From: VRUE01 sp963837735
GTDB lineage: Bacteria; Actinomycetota; Thermoleophilia; Solirubrobacterales; 70-9
Length of the DNA: 64,000 nucleotides
Direction of reading: 5' to 3'
Assembly (NCBI GenBank): GCA_963837735.1
Contig: CAWIOM010000003.1
Coordinates: 124,001 to 188,000 of the forward strand
Made by a program: the position numbers and the translations under genes. The notes under the pieces were generated by a model. It made no database searches. It worked only from the letters and a program-made list of their open reading frames with translations, and was not told the origin of the DNA. The stretch's first letter is position 1; each line of letters opens with the position of its first letter. Shown one piece after another: positions 53,054 to 60,710 of this stretch.

Positions 53054-54850
53054 TCATCGGGCTGGGGGCGGTTTGGGCGCGCGGAGCTGAAGGCCCACCT
53101 CGCGCAGTTGGGGCTCGTCGACGGCGGCGGGAGCCCCGGTGAGGGCGTCGGCGCCCGAGGCGGTCTTCGGGAAGGCGATCACGTCGCGGATCGAGTCGGC
53201 TCCGGCGAGCCGCTGGACGATCCGGTCGAGCCCGTAGGCGATGCCGCCGTGCGGCGGCGCGCCGTAGCGCAGCGCCTCGAGCAGGAAGCCGAAGCGGTCC
53301 TCGGCCTCCGCCGCGTCGATGCCGAGCGCCGCGAACACCTTGCCCTGCAGCGCCGAGTCGCTGATCCGGATCGAGCCGCCGCCCATCTCCTGGCCGTTCC
53401 AGACGACGTCGTAGGCAAGAGCCCGCACACCGCCCGGGTCGGCTGGGTCGAAGTCGCCCTCGGGCGCCGTGAAGGGATGGTGCAGCGGATCCCATCCGCC
53501 GTCCTCGTTGCGCTCCATCAGCGGCCAGTCGACGATCCAGAGGAGGTCGTCGGTGCCCTCTGGGATGAGGCCGAACTCGGCGGCCAGGTCGAGCCGCAGC
53601 TGGCCGAGCACGGCGTTCGCCACCTTCGGCTTGTCGGCGACCACGAGCAGCAGGTCGCCCTCCTCGGCGCCGAGCCGGCCGTTGAGCGCCGCCAGCTCCT
53701 CGGGGCTGAGGAACTTGGCGGTCGGCGAGCGCCAGCCGTCGCCCTCGCGAAAGGCCCAGACGAGCCCCTTGGCGCCGAGCTCCTGGGCGCGGGAGATGAG
53801 CCCGTCGAGGGCCGAGCGCGGCATCTCGCGAGCGCCGGCGTTGAGGCCGCGGACGGCGCCGCCACCGTCGATGACGCCGCGGAAGACCTTGAACTCGGTC
53901 TCGGCGAGGGCGTCGGCGAGATCGACCAGCTCGAGGCCGAAGCGCGTGTCGGGGCGGTCGGTCCCGTAGCGGGAGATCGCCTCGTCGTAGGGCATGCGGC
54001 GCATCGGCAGCTCGAGCTGCGGACCGCCGACCGCGGCGAAGACGTGGGCCAGAAGTCGTTCGTTGACCTCGATCACGTCGTCGATGCCGACGAAGGACAA
54101 CTCGATGTCGAGCTGGGTGAAGTCGGGCTGGCGGTCGGCGCGCAGATCCTCGTCTCGGAAGCAGCGGGCGATCTGGTAGTAGCGCTCGAAGCCGGCGACC
54201 ATCAGCAGCTGCTTGAAGAGCTGCGGTGACTGCGGCAGCGCGTAGAACGAGCCCTGCTGGAGGCGGCTGGGGACGAGGAAGTCGCGGGCGCCCTCCGGAG
54301 TCGAGCGGGTGAGGACCGGCGTCTCGATGTCGAGGAAGCCCTCGCCGTCGAGGAACTCGCGCATCGCCGCGGTGACCCGGTGGCGGAGCTCGAGCGCCTC
54401 GCGCATCTGCTCGCGGCGCAGGTCGATGTAGCGGTGGCGGAGCCGCGCGTCCTCGCCGACCTCGCCGGAGAAGCCCTCGACCTGGAAGGGGGGCGTCTCT
54501 GCGTCGGAGAGCAGCTCGGCGGCGGCGACGCTGAGCTCGAACTCGCCGGTCGGCAGCTCCGGGTTGACGGTCTCCTCGGAGCGGCGAACGACGGCGCCGC
54601 TCGCCGAGAGCACGTCCTCGGCGCGCAGCCGGTGGGCGAGCTCGAACGCTTCCCCGGAGCTCTCCGGGTGGAAGACGAGCTGCAGGAGGCCGGTGCGGTC
54701 GCGGAGGTCGATGAAGATCAGGCCTCCGTGGTCACGCCGGCGGTGGACCCAGCCCGCGACCCGGGCCTCGGAGCCGACCCGCTCGCCGAGCACGTCGCCG
54801 CACCAGGTGTCGCGATAGGCGTTCGCTCTCGGCGCGGGCAGGGCGCTCAC
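53054..54850 (-). CDS. aspS: aspartyl-tRNA synthetase
   Basis: A class IIb synthetase charging tRNA-Asp (or Asp/Asn if non-discriminating; the window does not tell). The 598 residues have an OB-fold anticodon domain (VAGWVHRRRDHGGLIFIDLRD), motif 2 RCFRDEDLRADRQPDFTQLD, the bacterial GAD insertion, and motif 3 GGIAYGLDRIVQRLAG. Length is normal. Its ATG overlaps the hisS stop by four bases; the hisS-aspS pair is common in bacteria. Confidence 0.97.
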   Translation of the reverse strand: MSALPAPRANAYRDTWCGDVLGERVGSEARVAGWVHRRRDHGGLIFIDLRDRTGLLQLVFHPESSGEAFELAHRLRAEDVLSASGAVVRRSEETVNPELPTGEFELSVAAAELLSDAETPPFQVEGFSGEVGEDARLRHRYIDLRREQMREALELRHRVTAAMREFLDGEGFLDIETPVLTRSTPEGARDFLVPSRLQQGSFYALPQSPQLFKQLLMVAGFERYYQIARCFRDEDLRADRQPDFTQLDIELSFVGIDDVIEVNERLLAHVFAAVGGPQLELPMRRMPYDEAISRYGTDRPDTRFGLELVDLADALAETEFKVFRGVIDGGGAVRGLNAGAREMPRSALDGLISRAQELGAKGLVWAFREGDGWRSPTAKFLSPEELAALNGRLGAEEGDLLLVVADKPKVANAVLGQLRLDLAAEFGLIPEGTDDLLWIVDWPLMERNEDGGWDPLHHPFTAPEGDFDPADPGGVRALAYDVVWNGQEMGGGSIRISDSALQGKVFAALGIDAAEAEDRFGFLLEALRYGAPPHGGIAYGLDRIVQRLAGADSIRDVIAFPKTASGADALTGAPAAVDEPQLREVGLQLRAPKPPPAR

Positions 54851-56097
54851 GATCGCCTGCTCTCGATCTCAGCCGCCAGGCCGTCGAGGTTGACCGTCTC
54901 CTGCTCGCCGCTCTCCATGTCCCTCAACTGCACCGTCCCGTCCTGCTCGAGGATCACCACCAGGTCGGCGCCGATCCGATTTGCGTGCTTGAACTGTCCC
55001 TTGGAGCTGCGTCCGGCGAGGTCGATCTCGGCGAGCAGGCCGGCACGGCGCAGCTCGCCGGCGAGGGCCAGCGCCGCGCGGGCGACCTCGGCCGAGCCGG
55101 CTTCGTGGGTGATGAAGACCGCGGGGCGGGCGTCCGCGTCCGCCTCGTCGAGCGCCAGCAGGATGCGCTCGATCCCGGCCGCCCAGCCGACCGCCGGGGT
55201 CGGCGGGCCGCCGAGCTGCTCGATCAGCCCGTCGTAGCGGCCACCGCCGCCGATCTCCGACTGGGCGCCGAGCTCCGAGCAGACGAAGGAGAAGATCGTC
55301 CGCGTGTAGTAATCGAGGCCGCGCACGAGCGAGGGGTCGATCTCGTAGGCGACACCGGCCGCCTCGAGCAGGGCACGGACCTCGGCGAAGTGCTCGGCGT
55401 CGGAGTCCTCGAGCCGCTCGACGATCGTCGGCGCGCTCGCCATCACGCCGCGCGTCCCCTCGTGGTCGGAGTCGAAGGCGCGCAGCGGGTTGATCTCGAT
55501 CCGCTCGCGCACGTCCTCGGAGAGCTCGCCCTCGTTGGCCCGCAGGTGGGCCTTCAGCTCCTCGAGGTAGGCGCGGCGGGAGTCCAGCGAGCCAAGGCTG
55601 CCGAGCCGCAGCTCGACCCCGGGGACGCCGAGCTCGGCGAGCAGGTCGGCGAGCAGGGTGATCACCTCAGCGTCGGCGAGCGGCGAGGCGCTGCCGATCG
55701 CCTCGGCGCCGATCTGGTGGAACTGGCGGTAGCGGCCGGCCTGCGGGCGCTCGTGGCGGAAGAAGGGGCCGCTATAGCCGAGCTTCACCGGCTGCGCGAG
55801 TTTCTGCATGCCGTGCTCAAGGTAAGCGCGGCAGATCGGCGCCGTTCCCTCCGGCCGCAGGGTGATGCTGCGCCCGCCCTTGTCCTCGAAGGTGAACATC
55901 TCCTTGCGGACGATGTCGGTCGAGCGTCCGACCCCACGCTCGAAGAGCTCGGTGTCCTCGAAGGCGGGCGTTGCGATCCGCCCGTAGCCGGCCCGCGCGA
56001 AAATGCCATCGGCAGCGGTTTCCACCCGGGCGCGGGCGAGTGCTTCGGGTGGCAGGACGTCGAAGGTCCCGCGGGGTGCCTGGTACTTGCTCGCCAC
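54847..56097 (-). CDS. hisS: histidyl-tRNA synthetase
   Basis: Charges tRNA-His. The 416 residues begin YQAPRGTFDVLPPE and have motif 2 LRPEGTAPICRAYLEHGM with FRHERPQAGRYRQFHQ, the His-specific loop GLDYYTRTIFSF and motif 3 AVGWAAGIERILLAL, then the anticodon-binding domain. Coupled by ATGA overlap to aspS downstream. The metallo-hydrolase gene lies 33 bases upstream. Confidence 0.97.
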   Translation of the reverse strand: MASKYQAPRGTFDVLPPEALARARVETAADGIFARAGYGRIATPAFEDTELFERGVGRSTDIVRKEMFTFEDKGGRSITLRPEGTAPICRAYLEHGMQKLAQPVKLGYSGPFFRHERPQAGRYRQFHQIGAEAIGSASPLADAEVITLLADLLAELGVPGVELRLGSLGSLDSRRAYLEELKAHLRANEGELSEDVRERIEINPLRAFDSDHEGTRGVMASAPTIVERLEDSDAEHFAEVRALLEAAGVAYEIDPSLVRGLDYYTRTIFSFVCSELGAQSEIGGGGRYDGLIEQLGGPPTPAVGWAAGIERILLALDEADADARPAVFITHEAGSAEVARAALALAGELRRAGLLAEIDLAGRSSKGQFKHANRIGADLVVILEQDGTVQLRDMESGEQETVNLDGLAAEIESRRS

Positions 56098-56130
56098 TGT
56101 GCTCGCGACCTTACCTGCGGGAGGCCGGCG

Positions 56131-56776
56131 CTATTGCGCCAGCTGGGCGAGGAAGGGGTTCGTCTCCCGCTCGGCCCCCAGGGTCGTGATCCCCATGTGG
56201 CCCGGATAGACCGTCGTCTCGTCGGCGTGCGAGTCGAGCAGCTTGCGGATCGACATCATCAGCGTCGGCCCGTCGCCGAACGGCAGGTCGACGCGCCCGA
56301 CCGAGCCCTGGAAGAGGACGTCGCCGGAGAAGATCGCGTCCTCCTCGCGCACCGAGTAGGTGACGTGGCCGGGACTGTGACCGGGGGTGAAGACGACGTC
56401 CAGCTCGAGACCGGCGAGCTCCAGCGTCTCGCCGCCGGCGACGGTCTCGTCGGCCTCGTAGCTCTCGTACGGCCCGATCCCCTCCCAGGGGACGTAGGCC
56501 ATGATGTCGGCGAGGATCGGGGTCTCGATCTCGCGGGCAGTAGACGGGCGCGCCGGTGGCCTCGGCGACGGGCGCGACGGCGCCGATGTGGTCGAAGTGG
56601 CAGTGGGTGAGGAGGATCGCCTCGGCCTGGGCGCCGCTCGCCTCGATCGCGGCGAGGATCCGGTCGGCCTCCTCGCCGGGGTCGACGACCAGGACCCGGT
56701 CCGAGCCCTCGCGACGGACCAGGAAGCAGTTCTCGGCGATCGGGCCGACGGTGAGCATCTCGACCTCGAGGGCCAC
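56131..56776 (-). CDS. metallo-beta-lactamase-fold hydrolase (glyoxalase II-like), frameshifted
   Basis: A zinc hydrolase related to hydroxyacylglutathione hydrolase. N-terminal VGPIAENCFLV and LLTHCHFDHIGAV (HxHxDH motif) are in one frame up to APVYC. The rest is in the +1 frame: IGPYESYEADE, FTPGHSPGHVTYSV, IFSGDVLFQGSVGRVDL and TTVYPGHMGITTLGAE, carrying the remaining metal His and Asp. One extra C near 56536 (CCC for CC) joins them as REIETPILADIMAY. About 215 residues are intended. The thioester or other substrate is unknown. Confidence 0.82.
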
Positions 56777-56785
56777 CGGCGGCGC

Positions 56786-57151
56786 TCAGTCCTTCTCGCG
56801 GGAGCGAATCCGGGCCCGCTCCCGTTTCCTCCACATCGTCATGTCGATGTAGTAGCCGGCCGGGATGTAGAAGATGAGCATCAGCGCCGAGAGGGCGATC
56901 GCGGCGCCGGCCGGCCGTTTGAAGGCGACGAGCAGGAGGATCGCGAAGATCACCGCGGCGACGACGCCGCGGATGACCGAGTTGCGCCAGGTCGGCGGGC
57001 TGTCGTCGCGCCGGCCGGTCCCGGATCGCTTCGAGCGGGCCTGGGCTTTCGCCTCCTGGCGGCTGCGCGGGCGGGCGCGGCGCTTGCTGTCGATGCGGCC
57101 GCCCTGGGTCCCTTTGTGCTTCTTGCGGCGCTTCTTCTTGGTCTGGGCCAC
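56786..57151 (-). CDS. small membrane protein of unknown function
   Basis: 121 residues: a strongly basic N-terminal half (KKKRRKKHKG ... RPRSRQEAKAQARSK) followed by two membrane helices (SVIRGVVAAVIFAILLLVAF and IALSALMLIFYIPAGYYI) and a basic tail. The charged start suggests contact with nucleic acid or ribosomes, or simply positive-inside topology. It ends nine bases before the metallo-hydrolase gene and is probably cotranscribed with hisS-aspS. No known family comes to mind. Confidence 0.65.
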   Translation of the reverse strand: MAQTKKKRRKKHKGTQGGRIDSKRRARPRSRQEAKAQARSKRSGTGRRDDSPPTWRNSVIRGVVAAVIFAILLLVAFKRPAGAAIALSALMLIFYIPAGYYIDMTMWRKRERARIRSREKD

Positions 57152-57193
57152 GGCCCAAATCTAGTCGGTCGGCCGTCCCGGGCGCGGCGCCGG

Positions 57194-58097
57194 TCAGTCG
57201 GCCAGGCGCCGCTCGATCGTCTGCGCGGCCGGGTCGAAGCCGCGGATCGGCACGTCGTCCGGGTAGCCGGCGAGCGCCGCCTCGGGCACGAGGCCGACCA
57301 GCTCCGCCTCCAGCGGGCGGGCGCCGAGCGGCGCCGCCAGCTCTCGCACCCGCTCGACCACCGCAGCGAGGGGGGTCGAGACGGGGTCGTGGACGTTGGT
57401 CGAGACCTGGGCGCGGCCGCTGTCGAGGAGGAGGCCCATCGCCCGCACGCCGGGCAGCCCGCCGCCGGACTCGCGCAGGCCGGCGGCGACCGCGCGGGCG
57501 AGCTCGAGATCGCCGCTGTCGAGCTCGACGTTGAAGGCGGCCAGCGGCGGGCGGGCGGTGACGAGGGTGGCGCCGGCGCTCGGGTGGGGCTCCGCGGGGC
57601 CGCGGTCGGGCACCAGCTCGCCGCTCGCCATCCGCAGCCGAAGCCCGGCGATGCCGCCCTTGCGGAAGTGGGCGCGCTCGCGGCGCTCGGGGGCGGCGGC
57701 CAGCTCGCCGTAGAGGAAGACCGGGACGCCGAGGGCAGCGATCCGCTCGGCGGCGGCGAGGGCCGCCCGCTCGGCGGCGGCGCGGTCGGCCGGGTCGAGC
57801 CAGACGAGCGGGCAGACGTCGAGGGCGCCGACCGCCGGGTGCAGGCCCTCATAGGAGGACATGTCGATCGCCGCGATCGCCGCCTCGGCGCCGACGGCAA
57901 GGGCGTCGAGGAGAGCCTCCGCCCCGGCGTCGGGCGCCGCGGCGGGGCCGGCGAGGGTGAAGACGGTGCGGTCGTGGTCGGCGTCGGAATGGCGGTCGAG
58001 GAGGCGGACGCCGCCGGAGAACGCCTGCTCCGAGGTCGGAGATGCGGGCGTCGTCGCGCCCCTCGGAGACGTTGGGGACGGCGAGCAGAGGCGGCAC
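57194..58097 (-). CDS. ftcD: glutamate formimidoyltransferase, frameshifted
   Basis: Transfers the formimino group of formiminoglutamate to tetrahydrofolate (histidine breakdown or folate one-carbon supply). The start is GTG at 58097, reading PPLLAVPNVSEGRDDARISDL. After one extra G near 58031 (CTCGGAG) the protein continues EQAFSGGVRLLDRHSDADHD, then DMSSYEGLHPAVGALDVCPLVW, the conserved folate/active-site His region, to the end QTIERRLAD. About 300 residues are intended, which matches the stand-alone transferase without a cyclodeaminase domain. It begins two bases after the aminopeptidase stop. Confidence 0.82.
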
Positions 58098-58099
58098 GC

Positions 58100-59054
58100 T
58101 CAGACGAGCAGCTCGCCGGCCCGGACGAGCGGCTCGCCGTCGACTTCGACCGTCGGCTCGAGGATCACGCAGTCGAGGTGGACCGGGACCTGGACGGTGC
58201 CGCCGATCGCCGCCGAGGCGCCGAAGGCGACGTGGGCGGTGCCGAGGATCTTCTCGTCCTCGAGGATGTTGCCGGTCAGGATCGCCTCTTCGTTGGTGCC
58301 GATCCCGAGCTCGGCGACGTTGGTGCCGTCGGCGCCGTGCGCGGTCAGCAGGGCGAGCAGCTCCTCGCCCGGGGGCGCCGACGGCGTCCGTCAGGTGGCC
58401 GGCGCGGACGGTGAGCGGCACCGGCTCGGAGACCAGGCCGACGCCGGCGATCGAGCCGTCGACGACGAGCGTCCCCTCCCCCGTCCCCTCCAGCGGCGCG
58501 ATGAAGCCCTCGCCGCAGGGCAGGTTGCCGAAGGCGCCGCGGGCGCTGAGGTCGCCGGCGTCGACGATCGAGCTGCGCGTCTCCAGGCCGAGGCGCAGGT
58601 CGCTGCCGTTGGCGCAGGTGATGCGGGCCTCGGCGCCGCCGTCGAGCAGCGCGCAGATCGCCTCGCCGCGGCGGCGAAGCTCGTCCATGTCGGCGCCCAT
58701 CACCCGGGCGAGCATCTCCTCGGTGACGCCGGGCATGGTCCCGATCCTGGCCCCGGCCTCGCTGGCGGCCTTGCGAGCCGCGGTGTGGGAGAGCGACTGC
58801 ACGGTGGGCGCGATCACGACGTCGGCGGCGAGCATCGCCGCGGCGACCGTCCGCGGCGGCTCGGCCGCATGCGACTCGCGCTCGCCCATGATCGCCAGCG
58901 TGGCCTCCGCGCCCACGTCCTCGGCGACCGTGCGCAATGCCCCTCCGAGGCCTTCGGTGGCCGGGTTGCAGACGATCAGCACCTCGTCTTCGGCGCCCAC
59001 CGCCAGGCAGTCGCGGACCACCGCCCCGACCGCCCTGTCCAGATCTCCAGCCAC
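58100..59054 (-). CDS. aminopeptidase T/leucyl aminopeptidase-like (COG2309), frameshifted
   Basis: A metallo-aminopeptidase-like protein of about 317 residues. Recognisable parts are VLIVCNPATEGLG, TVQSLSHTAARKAA, ARITCANGSDLRLGL, FGNLPCGEGFIAPLEG and LTVRAGHLTDAVGAP. After one extra G near 58369 (GGGCGAGG) it continues NVAELGIGTNEEAILTG, EKILGTAHVAFG and GGTVQVPVHLDCVI. The conserved Glu, His and Asp ligands of the family are split across the break. It starts 63 bases before tRNA-Met (opposite strands) and runs into ftcD, so the two form a unit. Confidence 0.75.
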
Positions 59055-59117
59055 GGCCCGAAGGGTATTCGCTCACCCGGTCCCGGTCCCGACCCCGCCG
59101 CTACCATTCCCGTCCCC

Positions 59118-59191
59118 GCCGGAGTAGCTCAGCTGGTTAGAGCAGCGGAATCATAATCCGCGTGTCGGGGGTTCGAGTCCCTCCTCCGGCA
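59118..59191 (+). tRNA. tRNA-Met (CAT)
   Basis: A full cloverleaf: acceptor GCCGGAG/CTCCGGC, D arm AGCTCAGCTGGTTAGAGCA, anticodon stem GCGGA/TCCGC around ATCATAA (anticodon CAT), T arm with GGTTCGAGTCC, discriminator A, no encoded CCA. The paired first acceptor base pair (G-C) excludes initiator tRNA, and elongator Met is most likely. A lysidine-modified tRNA-Ile2 also has CAT and cannot be fully excluded by eye. Confidence 0.9.
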
Positions 59192-59199
59192 TCCCATTC

Positions 59200-59220
59200 T
59201 AGAGCGGAATCAGCGCTCTA
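59200..59220 (+). terminator. hairpin after tRNA-Met
   Basis: TAGAGCG and CGCTCTA pair across a 7-base loop (GAATCAG), nine bases after the tRNA end. There is no T run. Position and stem suggest a terminator or processing hairpin for the tRNA transcript. Confidence 0.5.
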
Positions 59221-59399
59221 CCGGCCTTCCCTTGGGGCGAATGTGTCCCAGATGTGTCCCGAACTTCCAGTAGGTATCGGGGCTCAATCCGGCGTTCATG
59301 TACGCCTCCTCTTCGTCCAGAGCGAGAGCGTGAGCGGTGTCCGCTGACGGGGAGCGAGAGGTCGGTTTCGAGCCCGAGTATCTCGGAGGGCTAACCTGC

Positions 59400-59594
59400 T
59401 CAGGTGCCGGTCCCGTCCGCGGGGCCGCCGGTAGCTGGGGCCGTCGGGGCCATGAAGGCACCCACGATCCACAGGATCGGAAGGAAGATCCCGAAGAAGA
59501 AGAGCCAGCCGTGGCCGTTCCTTAGCGTCGTCAGGCCGAGCCAGAAGAACATCGCGACGTACAGGATCGCGAGTACCACCCACAGAAACGTCAT
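59400..59594 (-). CDS. 64-residue two-helix membrane protein
   Basis: The ATG at 59594 is preceded by AAAGGAG at ideal spacing, the best ribosome site in this part of the window. The product has two membrane helices (LWVVLAILYVAMFFWLGLTT and WLFFFGIFLPILWIVGAFM) and a short Pro/Thr/Gly-rich tail. It resembles the small phospholipase_D-nuclease N-terminal-like or superinfection-immunity-like membrane proteins in layout, without a firm match. It stands alone between tRNA-Met and the dehalogenase-like gene. Confidence 0.7.
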   Translation of the reverse strand: MTFLWVVLAILYVAMFFWLGLTTLRNGHGWLFFFGIFLPILWIVGAFMAPTAPATGGPADGTGT

Positions 59595-59745
59595 CCGGAC
59601 TCCTTTCGTTTCGGATTCCGCATGAACCCCAAGTGGGGCTCGGGAAGCCGCTCTACGCGTAGTAAAGCCCCCCGCCGGATGCAGCGCATCATCCGAACGG
59701 GTTGATCTTTGGAACGCATCGGATCAATCACCCTCGGCTGGCCCT

Positions 59746-60678
59746 TCAAAGTGCCGCGACGAACCGCGTCAACAGCGGGACGACTCTCTCGGGAGCGTCC
59801 TCCTGGACGAAGTGGCCGGCGCCGTCGATCAGGGTGACCTGCGCGTCGGGGAAGGTGTTCAACCAGAGACTGTCGACATAGGCGGGCGATAGGACGCGAT
59901 CCCTCGTCCCCCAGACGATGGAGACCGGCTTGGAGCGGAAGCACTCTCTCAGCGCCCCCTCGGTTTCGCGGTTGAGCTCGTCGACCGGTCCCTCTGCCCG
60001 GGTCGGGACCTGTCGGGCGAACTCCAGCATCGCGGCCCGCTCGGACCAGCCACCGTGCACTTCGCGGTAGGCGCGCCGCACGGACGGCGTCAGCCGCTCC
60101 TTGCGCTCGATCGCCAACCGGAACATCAACGGCTTGAAGGCGTCCAGGCCTTGAACGAGCAGCTCACCCACCGCCGGGGCTCGAAGGACGTGGAGCGGGA
60201 GCGGAAGAGGAACTCTCTCCTTCCCCGCGGGCAAGACCTCGCGCCGAAAGCTGTGGGCCAGGGTGTTGATGAGGAACAGGCCCTCGACGCGATCCGAATG
60301 CCGTGTCGCCCAGGACAGCCCGGTCGGCCCACCCCAGTCGTGGGCCACGAGCGCAGCCCCCCTCAGGTCAAGGGACTCGAGCAAGCCCTCCAGCCGCTGG
60401 GCATGGCAGCGAACCCGGTACAGCTTCGGCTCACCCGGCTTCTCCGAGCGGCCGAAGCCGAGATGGTCCGGCACGATCGCTCGGTTGCCGCCCGCGACCA
60501 GGGCCGGAATGAACTCGCGGTACAGATAGCCCCAGGTCGGGTTGCCATGGACCAGCACCACCGGCCGCCCGTCCCGCGGGCCCTCGTCGACGAAGTGCAT
60601 CGCCCCCTCGGGAGTCTCATGCCACTTGGGCTCGAAAGGCCAAGTGCCGTCGAAGGTCCAGTCCACCGAACGGCTCAT
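59746..60678 (-). CDS. haloalkane dehalogenase-like alpha/beta hydrolase
   Basis: 310 residues. The oxyanion/halide-binding loop is VLVHGNPTWGYLYREF, the nucleophile elbow VAHDWGGPTGLSW (Asp nucleophile as in haloalkane dehalogenases) and the catalytic His in DGAGHFVQEDAPE. The helical cap lies between. These features fit the haloalkane dehalogenase subgroup, though many such proteins act on other esters or epoxides. The start ATG at 60678 is set by MSRSVDWTFDGTWPFEP and a -10-like box just upstream. It is divergent from the LuxR-family regulator 32 bases away, which may control it. Confidence 0.85.
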   Translation of the reverse strand: MSRSVDWTFDGTWPFEPKWHETPEGAMHFVDEGPRDGRPVVLVHGNPTWGYLYREFIPALVAGGNRAIVPDHLGFGRSEKPGEPKLYRVRCHAQRLEGLLESLDLRGAALVAHDWGGPTGLSWATRHSDRVEGLFLINTLAHSFRREVLPAGKERVPLPLPLHVLRAPAVGELLVQGLDAFKPLMFRLAIERKERLTPSVRRAYREVHGGWSERAAMLEFARQVPTRAEGPVDELNRETEGALRECFRSKPVSIVWGTRDRVLSPAYVDSLWLNTFPDAQVTLIDGAGHFVQEDAPERVVPLLTRFVAAL

Positions 60679-60684
60679 CAGGCC

Positions 60685-60690
60685 AGCGTA
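60685..60690 (-). promoter_or_regulatory. candidate -10 box of dehalogenase-like gene
   Basis: On the minus strand TACGCT ends six bases before the ATG at 60678, again a leaderless arrangement with no Shine-Dalgarno. Confidence 0.4.
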
Positions 60691-60697
60691 TTCGCTG

Positions 60698-60703
60698 TAG
60701 GCT
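60698..60703 (+). promoter_or_regulatory. candidate -10 box of LAL regulator gene
   Basis: TAGGCT ends seven bases before the ATG at 60711. With the box at 60685-60690 on the other strand, the two divergent promoters are only seven bases apart, so RNA polymerase binding at one should exclude the other. Confidence 0.4.
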
Positions 60704-60710
60704 GAGCGGG

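Noticed and set aside
59210..59461. Short minus-strand frame ending GTHLGHIRPKGRPVER beside tRNA-Met, considered as an integrase remnant
   Set aside because: There are no tyrosine-recombinase catalytic residues, and no direct repeat of the tRNA 3' end was found nearby that could mark an attachment site.
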